A stretch of 41,321 nucleotides of DNA. It comes from Ectothiorhodospiraceae bacterium. GTDB lineage: Bacteria > Pseudomonadota > Gammaproteobacteria > SZUA-152. The position numbers and the translations under genes were made by a program. How positions within the stretch are numbered: the first letter of the stretch is position 1; each line of letters begins with the position of its first letter. The stretch spans positions 1-41,321 of the forward strand of contig NVUB02000033.1 in the NCBI GenBank assembly GCA_002401775.2, written 5' to 3'. Shown one piece after another: positions 34,678-41,321 of this stretch. The notes beneath the pieces are model-generated. The model had not been told where the DNA came from and ran no database searches. It worked only from the letters and a program-made list of their open reading frames with translations.

Positions 34678-34935
34678 ATGAGCATTACAACCATTTCTAG
34701 TAGAGAGTTAAATCATGACGTAAGCAAGGCAAAACGGGCAGCTTTGTCCGGGCCAGTATTTATTACTGATCGAGGACATACCGCACATGTTTTGCTAACA
34801 ATTGAGGAATACCAAAAAATTACGGACAAAAAAGAAAGTATTGTCGAATTACTTGCAATGCCAGACGCAGCGAATATTAAGTTTGATCCGCCACGTTTAG
34901 ATAAAGCGCTATATCATCCTGCGGATTTTTCATAA
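34678..34935 (+). CDS. Phd/YefM-family antitoxin
   Basis: 85 aa. N-terminal DNA-binding and dimerisation domain with TTISSRELNHDVSKAKRAAL and PVFITDRGHTAHVLLTIEEY, typical of Phd/YefM. The C-terminal 25 residues should neutralise the toxin. The start is the ATG at 34678, with GAGG 9 nt upstream; an in-frame GTG at 34663 overlaps that site. Its stop codon TAA shares one base with the ATG of the PIN gene. Two operator palindromes precede it. Confidence 0.93.
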   Translation: MSITTISSRELNHDVSKAKRAALSGPVFITDRGHTAHVLLTIEEYQKITDKKESIVELLAMPDAANIKFDPPRLDKALYHPADFS

Positions 34936-35366
34936 TGTACTTGCTTGATACCAATGTCATTTCTGAACTGAGAAAAACAAAGTCTGGTAAAGCGGACAAA
35001 AATGTCATCGCTTGGGCAAATAGTGTTTCAGCAACAAGGCTCTTTATATCGGTTATTACAGTACTCGAACTTGAAACCGGCGTATTGTTGGTCGAACGGC
35101 GGGATCCAACCCAAGGCGCCGTGCTTCGTTCTTGGCTTAATTCTCACGTCTTACCAGCATTCTTTGATCGTATACTGGTAATGGATACCGCAGTAGCACA
35201 ACGCTGCTCCAAACTGCATGTGCCAGACCCAAGATCTGATCGAGATGCCATAATAGCGGCTACTGCAATGGTTCATGATATGACAGTAGTTACGAGGAAT
35301 ATTGATGATTTTGCACCCACAGGGGTTGATATAGTAAACCCTTGGCAATTCAACAAGCCCAAATAA
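34935..35366 (+). CDS. PIN-domain toxin (VapC/FitB type)
   Basis: A 143-aa PIN-domain endoribonuclease. Acidic residues at Asp5 (LLDTNVISE), Glu near 42 (VLELETG), Asp near 99 (RSDRDAIIAATA) and Asp near 118 (NIDDF) form the metal site. The region LDTNVISELRK is the FitB-like variant, and pairing with a Phd-type antitoxin is common in this group. Complete and close-coupled to the antitoxin, so likely active. The RNA target is unknown; many VapC proteins cut initiator tRNA or rRNA. Confidence 0.93.
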   Translation: MYLLDTNVISELRKTKSGKADKNVIAWANSVSATRLFISVITVLELETGVLLVERRDPTQGAVLRSWLNSHVLPAFFDRILVMDTAVAQRCSKLHVPDPRSDRDAIIAATAMVHDMTVVTRNIDDFAPTGVDIVNPWQFNKPK

Positions 35367-35498
35367 ATAGTATTGGGGTTCAAGAGTAGGAAAAGAGTAA
35401 CTTTTGTATCATTGGACTTCAGCCCCCTATATGCTCGATGCGTATCCTCCACATCCAGCCTTATCATAACCGTAGACGGCCCAGTTAACATTCACTGA

Positions 35499-37262
35499 TC
35501 ACATACTGTCTCCGGTCAAACGCGGTATATACCGTTTTAGAGAAGTTAAAATTTTCTGGTCTTTTTTATAACTACTTGATGCATTTTTAAGTTGTAAAGC
35601 AAACTCGCTACGCTCAGATTTTGTACTGTTATGGTCTAGTAAATCGAGCATTAACTCATAACCAGCTGCCTTCTCCGGGAAATGGGATATTGCCCTGTTT
35701 GCGAATATCTTCGCATCAGAAACAAACCCCCGCCGTTCTGAAAGTAATGACATCTCAACCCATGATTCAAGCTTAGGGTTATTGACGAGTTCTCGCATAA
35801 GATCGTAGTTAACTTTTTCCTTTTCTAGCATATGAATTTCACGTGTCAGAAATTCAGCATGATTTTCGGCCCACCCAGAACCATAAGGAATAAGATTATT
35901 CAACCCCCATGTTCCTCCATATAATATTAAAATGAGCCCAACACTTGTCAATAACTTCATTCCAGAACGGTTTTTGAAAATATACCAAACGCCATAAGCA
36001 GCAACGGGAATAATGAGAACAATTAATGTAAGTCTATACCGTTCTCCAACAAAAAATATCCAGACTGACAATGCATAAAGTATTGCCCCGGATATTAAAA
36101 AAAATAGACCAGGTTCCCGAACCTTCGAACGTAAATAATAGAGACCAAATCCTGTCAGTACCAGTATTAACCCTGTATCAATAAACGCAACAATTAATGC
36201 AGCCCTCTCACCGCGCCATACATGATATTGCTCAGGTAACCCTTGGGAGTATTGAGCAAATAACAAGCCTGCTTTTCTAAACTGCAAAGTTATATATTCT
36301 TGTGGATGGGAAATAATATAATCAAATGATTTTTTGAAATAATACTGACTAACGTCCCAACGGCTAAGCGGACGTCCCAATGCTTTCTCAGCAAGTGTTT
36401 GAGGTTCGGTGCGGTGTCCAATAATATCATCCTTAATTCCCTCTACATCCGTGTAACCACCCCAGGAATTAGGCGAATTTCCAACGAAAAAATTAAGCCC
36501 AATAGGAGAAGACAACTTTGGTTCAGCCTCAGAAGGACTCCAGCCAGACACAACAAAAAGAAGTACTACAGCAGAAAAACATGCAACGACAATAGAGACT
36601 AATTTATTTTTTGATACCGAATGCCAGCCATGATAAATAATAAGAATAATCAGTAAAATTATGAGCAACAGGAGATTATGTCTCTCCATTGAGGCTAGGC
36701 CAAGTGCAAATACAGCAGAAAACGCCCACCAAAAACGTGTATCTTGAAAAAATCGAATGGCAAAATAACAAGCCATTGCCAGCAGAAATAATACTAGATT
36801 CGTTTTTACAGTAACGCCTGCAAAAAATACAATAGGGCCGGTAAGGGTAAACATTGCACCGGCAATCCAGCCGACTTTCTCACCAAAAAATCGTCGCGCT
36901 GTTAAAGCACTGAAAACCGCAGAAAAACTCACCAAGATTGAATTTACAAACAGAGGAACAAAATAATGTGGCCCAAGCCATTGGTATGCCATTGTCTGTA
37001 ACCACACATACAGAGAGGGCGACATGAACTCACCGGCATAGCCACCACTGCTATCTATGAATGCCGTAAACCATGCCTGATATATATAAACATAGGCATC
37101 TGAACGTGGATACGGGGATTGCAGGTCAGCACCCCACCCCGCCATACCGATATGTATAAGTTGAACAGAAATAGTCAGGAAAAATATACCCACAGGCAAT
37201 TGATATTTTTGCATGTAAGAATAGAAATAATACGAGTTCAACTGATGGAGCACTTTACACAT
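35499..37262 (-). CDS. GT39-type membrane glycosyltransferase (ArnT/PMT-like)
   Basis: 587 aa with roughly ten to twelve hydrophobic segments. The first periplasmic loop carries SPYPRSDAYVYIYQAW with the conserved Asp of PMT/ArnT enzymes; these take sugar from a polyprenyl phosphate on the outer face of the membrane. A long soluble C-terminal part (about 460-587) looks TPR-like (ANRAISHFPEKAAGYELMLD). It starts 11 nt after the stop of the GT2 gene, so the two form an operon. The start is ATG 37262; ATG 37214 is the alternative, and neither has a Shine-Dalgarno. Acceptor unknown. Confidence 0.82.
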   Translation of the reverse strand: MCKVLHQLNSYYFYSYMQKYQLPVGIFFLTISVQLIHIGMAGWGADLQSPYPRSDAYVYIYQAWFTAFIDSSGGYAGEFMSPSLYVWLQTMAYQWLGPHYFVPLFVNSILVSFSAVFSALTARRFFGEKVGWIAGAMFTLTGPIVFFAGVTVKTNLVLFLLAMACYFAIRFFQDTRFWWAFSAVFALGLASMERHNLLLLIILLIILIIYHGWHSVSKNKLVSIVVACFSAVVLLFVVSGWSPSEAEPKLSSPIGLNFFVGNSPNSWGGYTDVEGIKDDIIGHRTEPQTLAEKALGRPLSRWDVSQYYFKKSFDYIISHPQEYITLQFRKAGLLFAQYSQGLPEQYHVWRGERAALIVAFIDTGLILVLTGFGLYYLRSKVREPGLFFLISGAILYALSVWIFFVGERYRLTLIVLIIPVAAYGVWYIFKNRSGMKLLTSVGLILILYGGTWGLNNLIPYGSGWAENHAEFLTREIHMLEKEKVNYDLMRELVNNPKLESWVEMSLLSERRGFVSDAKIFANRAISHFPEKAAGYELMLDLLDHNSTKSERSEFALQLKNASSSYKKDQKILTSLKRYIPRLTGDSM

Positions 37263-37273
37263 GACAAATTTTA

Positions 37274-38023
37274 TTATGTTCTACGGGACGTGACTTTATA
37301 ACGGTACTTAACTAATGCCCAACAAGCAGCAAAACCATCCTTCCATCCGACCTTTTTTCCTTCCGATTTTGTTCTGGCATTATATTTTATAGGCACCTCA
37401 TGAAAACGTGCAGAATTTTTTAGTAAATGAGCCGTTAACTCAATTTCGATAGCAAACCGATTCTCAGTCAAGAGATCAACATTAATCAAATCACGTCGAA
37501 ATAGCTTTAAACATGTTTCAACATCTGTGATGTTCCGCCCAAACAAGATACTTGCAAACAAACTTAAAAAACGATTCACCAACCAATTCAATGGGTTCCA
37601 TCCACGCCCATCCCCCTTAAACCGAGAGCCATATACAACCTCCATATTTTTCATATCAACAAGGTCGAGCATTTGTTGCCAATCAGAAGGATGGTATTCA
37701 GTATCAGCATCTTGAATTAGTACCAGGTCACCATTGGCTTGCGCCAAACCAGTGCGAATGGCTGCTCCTTTTCCACAATTTTCAGAATGAGTGGTTAGCT
37801 TAAAGGGGTATATTTTATTCAACTTGTGGAGCGTTTGAAGCGTATTATCCGTAGAACTGTCATCAATAATGATAACTTCCTTTAAATAGCGCCCAGTCGA
37901 GGTCGAAAAAACAGTTTCAATAACCTGAGAAATAGTAGCGTCTTCGTTAAAAGCGGGGATAATAATTGATAAAAGTGCAGTATTCGGAAAAGGGGGCGAC
38001 TGCTGCCTAATATCTACACACAT
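37274..38023 (-). CDS. GT2 polyprenyl-phosphate glycosyltransferase (DPM1-like)
   Basis: 249 aa, cytosolic GT-A fold. LLSIIIPAFNEDATISQVIE near 17-36, VIIIDDSSTDNT, GKGAAIRTGL and the metal-binding DADTEYHP are the classic DPM1/GtrB markers. The typical C-terminal membrane helices of GtrB or ArnC are absent. Next to the GT39 gene it should load a nucleotide sugar onto undecaprenyl phosphate, and GT39 would use it (ArnC/ArnT-like logic; inference). First gene of a two-gene unit on the minus strand. Confidence 0.88.
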   Translation of the reverse strand: MCVDIRQQSPPFPNTALLSIIIPAFNEDATISQVIETVFSTSTGRYLKEVIIIDDSSTDNTLQTLHKLNKIYPFKLTTHSENCGKGAAIRTGLAQANGDLVLIQDADTEYHPSDWQQMLDLVDMKNMEVVYGSRFKGDGRGWNPLNWLVNRFLSLFASILFGRNITDVETCLKLFRRDLINVDLLTENRFAIEIELTAHLLKNSARFHEVPIKYNARTKSEGKKVGWKDGFAACWALVKYRYKVTSRRT

Positions 38024-38273
38024 AAAACAAACGGCCTATTAGAGAGGTACTTCTGCGTAATTTATCATATCTAAGACAGATTCACTAAAGTACTTTTAAG
38101 CATATATATACATATTTACCACTCATTTTTCAATAGTTTCATAGAGTTAGCGTGGTTCGGGCCTGGTTATTCAATCGGTACCGGTTTCGGTATTTCGCAG
38201 GTTTTATCCTTGAAAATGTCGAAAACGTCCTCTACTATTAGACATAAGACATATACGACTTAGGGCCAATCAA

Positions 38274-38909
38274 ATGCTTCATGCAACAAAGAGTGATAGT
38301 GCGCAATACGCTGTGGAGAAGGTGCTTAAGGAGGCCGATCCAACACCTGAATCTCGGGCATTGGTTGAGCGTGCAATCAAGAGCCTTACCCGTGTATTAC
38401 ATGACATTATGGATACTTTGCCTGCTATCCAGGGGATTAAATCCGCAGAAGGTTCTGAAATAATTGCGCTGATTGCAGGGGAAGCATTGAAGCATGACCC
38501 TTTAACATCTAAACGTGCTTTATTGAAATTACGGGGTCAGGTCGCCTTCCGTCAACAGGTCGAAGATTCCGGCGGGGTTTATACCACTCAGCAGGTTGCA
38601 CAATTGCTTGACACTACCCCCGGGGCTGTTCGTAAGCGCTTAGAACGTGGACGTTTACTGGGCATCCCTTTTGGAGAGAACACCAGTTTCCCGGTGTGGC
38701 AATTTGATGATAACGGGATTGTTAAACATTTCGCAGACATCATGAAGCTGGTTAATACCTCATCCTCCCTTGGAAAGTTTTACTTTTTCCTAACCTATGA
38801 TGAAGATTTGGGACAAACATCTATTGATGCACTTAAGGACAATGATTTAAAGAAATTTGAAATTGTAAAAATTCTTGCAACACAGTTTAATCAACAGATT
38901 GCTCGATGA
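38274..38909 (+). CDS. Antitoxin-like protein with HTH and toxin-binding-like C-terminus
   Basis: 211 aa. Residues 1-90 are helical and unlike known families. Then comes a MerR/excisionase-type HTH (YTTQQVAQLLDTTPGAVRKR, then LERGRLLGIPF and PVWQFDDNG). The last 55 residues (GKFYFFLTYDEDLGQTSIDA, then LKDND) resemble the MbcA/ParS/Xre toxin-binding domain, with its LxG.(T/S)P(I/L)-like turn here as LGQTSIDAL. The stop overlaps the start of the RES-domain gene by 4 nt (ATGA). So it is most likely the antitoxin of a RES-type system but with a MerR-like instead of Xre HTH. Start ATG 38274. Confidence 0.75.
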   Translation: MLHATKSDSAQYAVEKVLKEADPTPESRALVERAIKSLTRVLHDIMDTLPAIQGIKSAEGSEIIALIAGEALKHDPLTSKRALLKLRGQVAFRQQVEDSGGVYTTQQVAQLLDTTPGAVRKRLERGRLLGIPFGENTSFPVWQFDDNGIVKHFADIMKLVNTSSSLGKFYFFLTYDEDLGQTSIDALKDNDLKKFEIVKILATQFNQQIAR

Positions 38910-39526
38910 CCGAATTGTCGGGGGACGTTTTACACGACAACCTTAAAGTTGCAGTGATCCGTAAAGGAACTTTGTTATACCGGATTTCTGATCCAAGTTT
39001 TTCTTCCCCCCTCTTTTTTAGTATGAACCAGTCAGGACGCTATAATGCACCTAACGGCGAATATGGGGTTTGTTATATGGCCGACTCATTTAATGCGGCA
39101 TTCGCCGAGAGCCTGGGCCATAGTGTGACAACAAAATTTGAATCAGGCCAAAAGAAAACAATCCTTGAAGACGATCTAATAAAATTTCATATCTTCACGT
39201 TTAAAGTATTAAAAACACTACATGTTGGTGAGTTGTGTGGAAGCGGATTGCCACGCCTTGGCCTCGACAACAATATTAACACATCTCCAAAACCATATTC
39301 AGATCCCCAGCAATGGTCGCTTTGGATACATAGTCATCCAAACAATCTTGATGGGATTCGATATCATTCGAGACATTTACCCGACAATCGGAGCGAGGCT
39401 CTTTTTGACAGGTGCGCTTCAAGCTTGAATGTTACTGATGGTGGCGCAGTGATTGACTGGTTTTGTCCAAAAACAGGCAAAGACATTTGGGATTTACTTT
39501 TTGATCATGGTTGGGATGTAATCTAA
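38906..39526 (+). CDS. RES-domain toxin
   Basis: 206 aa. RES fold signatures: LLYRIS near 24-29 (Arg), SGRYNAPNGEYGVCYMADSF near 48-67, and AAFAESLGH with Glu-Ser. RES toxins (ParT, MbcT, RES of Xre/RES pairs) degrade NAD or modify proteins by ADP-ribosylation. The Arg, Tyr and Glu expected at the active site are present. A C-terminal half rich in His/Trp (WSLWIHSHPN; FDHGWDVI) is less familiar. It overlaps the upstream gene by ATGA. Activity not assured. Confidence 0.82.
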   Translation: MTELSGDVLHDNLKVAVIRKGTLLYRISDPSFSSPLFFSMNQSGRYNAPNGEYGVCYMADSFNAAFAESLGHSVTTKFESGQKKTILEDDLIKFHIFTFKVLKTLHVGELCGSGLPRLGLDNNINTSPKPYSDPQQWSLWIHSHPNNLDGIRYHSRHLPDNRSEALFDRCASSLNVTDGGAVIDWFCPKTGKDIWDLLFDHGWDVI

Positions 39527-39743
39527 TATTGCATCACGGGCTGAATACGGATTGAAACTCGGAGGGTGGTGATAACGGCGGTTGCTATGGTGGAAGCGGC
39601 CAATATTCCGAGTCTAAAGATGATATTGACATTCCAGGTTTTTAACAGCTGACTAAGTGGTGCGCTTGGAGTTGAATTCGCCACCTAACCCCTTCTTCCC
39701 GGTTATGTTTACAGTAGGTTAGTACCCGTTAAAGAATCGTAAA

Positions 39744-39799
39744 TATCAGAGGGCTTTGAGCAGTTAATCTGCGTGGTTAACTATGAGGATTATCACTAA
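39744..39799 (+). pseudogene. Remnant of higB toxin
   Basis: Upstream of the higA start, one frame reads EGFEQLICVVNYEDYH and a stop whose last base is the first base of the higA ATG. The ending (D/E)DYH at exactly that position is typical of HigB proteins. Further upstream the frame is closed by stops, and no other HigB feature is found, so only the last dozen or so codons remain. Confidence 0.5.
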
Positions 39800-40101
39800 T
39801 GAAAATGCACAACCCGTCCCATCCCGGGGGCTTTATCCGGCGTACATACATCGATCCATTCGAGGGAGTCAGCGAGAGGATGGTAGCTAAAGCTCTGGGG
39901 GTATCGCCGTCGACTTTTGGCCGCCTGCTAAATGGCGGCTCAATCTCAGCAGAAATGGCGCTAAGACTCTCCAAGACGCTCGGTAGGTCTCCCGGTAGTT
40001 GGCTGGCAATGCAAGCCCAATACGACTTATGGACGGCGCAAAAAGAAAACAAGACTAGGCTCAAAGACGTTAAAAAATTTACATTCCCCAAAGTGGCGTG
40101 A
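39799..40101 (+). CDS. HigA-family antitoxin, orphan
   Basis: 100 aa, XRE-type HTH antitoxin of the HigA/VapI type: NPSHPGGFIRRTYIDPFEG near 5-23, the HTH MVAKALGVSPSTFGRLLNGG, and SWLAMQAQYDLWTA at the C-terminus, all family hallmarks. The cognate higB normally precedes it and overlaps; here only its last codons appear to survive. GAGG lies 14 nt before the ATG at 39799; an ATG two codons later (39805) is possible. It may still regulate or neutralise toxins elsewhere. Confidence 0.88.
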   Translation: MKMHNPSHPGGFIRRTYIDPFEGVSERMVAKALGVSPSTFGRLLNGGSISAEMALRLSKTLGRSPGSWLAMQAQYDLWTAQKENKTRLKDVKKFTFPKVA

Positions 40102-40246
40102 CTATGTGGACACCATCAACAAATGCACGACACGAGGGGTATGGAGAATACAAATGAAAGATTTAAATCCAGCACCAAAAGCTGGTTTCTTATGGCGGTA
40201 CCTGGCCGGGGTTTCAGAGTAACAAAATTCAACCATACTGTACCTG

Positions 40247-40493
40247 TTGTTGATCATACCGTTTATCGGTTTTCTTACCCTCTTTTTATTCATTCTTTCG
40301 CATTTTTGGGCCAATCTGGCTTTCGCATTTATCGCTAAGCAACACGGGTGTGGTAGACGTCGCGCTGCCGAACGATTACCAAACAGTTTTCGACTCACGG
40401 CACCGAAACCACCCTGGGTTAAAGACGAGGTCATTCGCCTCAAAGCATTAATGTCGGACGGAAGTTGCCGTAAAATCGCGGCTGTTTTCAACG
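40247..40493 (+). pseudogene. N-terminal fragment of a DDE-type transposase/integrase
   Basis: The frame 40247-40600 has a hydrophobic opening (about 25 residues), then TAPKPPWVKDEVIRLKALMS and GSCRKIAAVFN, recognisable as the start of integrase-core transposases that continue for another 250 residues. After about 40493 the likeness ends and the frame runs into unrelated sequence to 40600. No catalytic DDE residues remain. It lies between higA and another transposase fragment. Confidence 0.55.
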
Positions 40494-40628
40494 CTCAAAA
40501 GCCAGTGGTTTGTCGGCAAGTTTTAAGAAAAAATGTCTCAAAAATGGATTATTTTCTTCCTCATGATGGTAAGGAAGCGAAATTTAGCCTGTGGTTTTGA
40601 AAAATCAGGTTGAAACCCTAAAGAAGAC

Positions 40629-40913
40629 ATGCCAAAAGGATTACCCTTCCGCCTGACGGATTACCTGGAACTGGTTGACTGTACAGACCGGATACTTCGA
40701 GAAGACAAACGCGGGGCTATTCCAGAAAACACGCCTCCTATTCTGAATCGTCTCAACATTGAATCAAAACACTGGCTGTATCTTACCAAAAACTTTGAAA
40801 GTCCTTTTAAAGGAATGGTAGGTAGCGTCAGCAAACTCAAAGAAGCCTGCAAAAAACTCGGCTACGAACGAACGCCGGGTATATTCAGTTGTAAACAATA
40901 CTTTCCTAACTGA
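40629..40913 (+). pseudogene. C-terminal fragment of a Y1 (IS200-like) transposase
   Basis: 94 codons. FRLTDYLELVDCTDRILRED, then KRGAIP, PPILNRLNI and WLYLTKNFESPFKG correspond to the C-terminal extension of the long (about 320 aa) Y1-type REP-associated transposases. The whole Y1 catalytic domain with its HUH motif and Tyr is missing. The ATG is simply the first available codon. Confidence 0.65.
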
Positions 40914-41205
40914 CAAATCAATCTTCACAACGATGAAATAGAGATCAGCGCCTCACTGAGGGCTACACACGTCTGCATTATAGAATATCGGGAAATACCA
41001 GCATTTTCACCTTCAACTTCCGTGTTAAACCACTAAAAAATAGCCATTAAGAAAAAAATTTAGCGGTAAATTGATATTTACGATGATTTTCTTAGAGTAT
41101 CCTTATTACCCGCTCGGTATGTTCCACTCTGCCTTAAAGTAACCTTTTTGATTGCGAAAAAGTGCTTTCAAACACCAATGTTGGCATATTTATGGAGTGT
41201 CAACA
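40914..41205. other. Gene-free stretch before the IS3-type fragment
   Basis: 292 bp with no ORF. AGTGTCAACACT at 41196-41207, next to the transposase stop codon, is a short palindrome and may mark the end of the insertion sequence whose transposase enters from the right. Confidence 0.35.
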
Positions 41206-41321
41206 CTATTTCGTACCTAGACTATTCTCAATCTCAATAATCTGATCCAGCCGCACTTGTTCGAACTTAATTGGCGATAAATAATCATTAAAACTATGCG
41301 GTCGATCATGGTTGTAATAAC
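41206..41321 (-). CDS. IS3-family transposase OrfB, C-terminal end (runs off the window)
   Basis: The minus-strand frame ending at the TAG at 41206-41208 encodes YYNHDRPHSFNDYLSPIKFE then QVRLDQIIEIENSLGTK. The YN..RPH...LSP..F pattern is the C-terminus of IS3-type DDE transposases. The rest lies beyond the window, so intactness is unknown. Confidence 0.8.
   Translation of the reverse strand, partial: YYNHDRPHSFNDYLSPIKFEQVRLDQIIEIENSLGTK

Noticed and set aside
40102..40491. 129-codon minus-strand frame over the transposase fragment
   Set aside because: It is the antisense of the DDE-transposase piece, which has the better family match.

Overview
The window is a piece of a gammaproteobacterial chromosome of moderate, slightly AT-leaning composition. 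The support is the content: GlnRS next to GluRS, MetA-type homoserine acyltransferase, TcdA, and an Aer2/Che2-like chemosensory operon. The intergenic DNA is rich in palindromic and interspersed repeats. A marine or environmental member of the Oceanospirillales/Cellvibrionales type is plausible, but I cannot fix the genus.

Layout. (1) 1-1560: a hipBA toxin-antitoxin pair on the minus strand. (2) 2.0-9.0 kb: mostly housekeeping singletons, namely a double-thioredoxin exported protein, a Sel1-repeat protein, a TatD-family hydrolase, tcdA, an unrecognised P-loop protein and metA. They are separated by repeat-filled gaps. (3) 8.96-9.82 kb: 860 bp of non-coding DNA made of nested repeats, including two copies of a 172-179 bp element with inverted ends. 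(4) 9.8-11.0 kb: a small exported protein and adk with a zinc-type LID. (5) 11.2-24.4 kb: one large minus-strand chemosensory operon in the order STAS - cheY - cheA - cheW - parA - giant chemoreceptor - cheR - cheD - cheB - response regulator, with a sigma-28-like promoter at its head. The receptor (1485 aa) has no membrane segment. It starts with a haemoglobin-like globin domain, carries seven tandem PAS domains, and ends in a WEEF pentapeptide of the CheR-binding type. (6) 25.2-26.6 kb: a LysR regulator facing a decayed gene made of two unrelated fragments. (7) 26.8-30.6 kb: gltX, glnS, tRNA-Ala and tRNA-Glu on the minus strand with a terminator, then tRNA-Val on the plus strand.

(8) 30.6-41.3 kb: an accessory region starting just after tRNA-Val. 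It holds glycan genes (a flippase-like LPG-synthase TM protein, a GT4, a GT39 membrane transferase with its GT2 partner). Between and after them are defence or stability modules: a Fic protein with its catalytic core deleted, a Phd/PIN pair with two operator palindromes, a RES-domain toxin with an unusual antitoxin, and an orphan higA behind a higB scrap. Transposase remnants follow.

How it fits together. The chemosensory operon appears to encode a complete cytosolic array: receptor, kinase CheA, coupling CheW, adaptation enzymes CheR/CheB/CheD, response regulators, and a ParA ATPase that could position the array. The globin domain suggests oxygen or another haem ligand as input. The right-hand 10 kb looks like a turnover zone where toxin modules and transposons have been gained and then partly lost.
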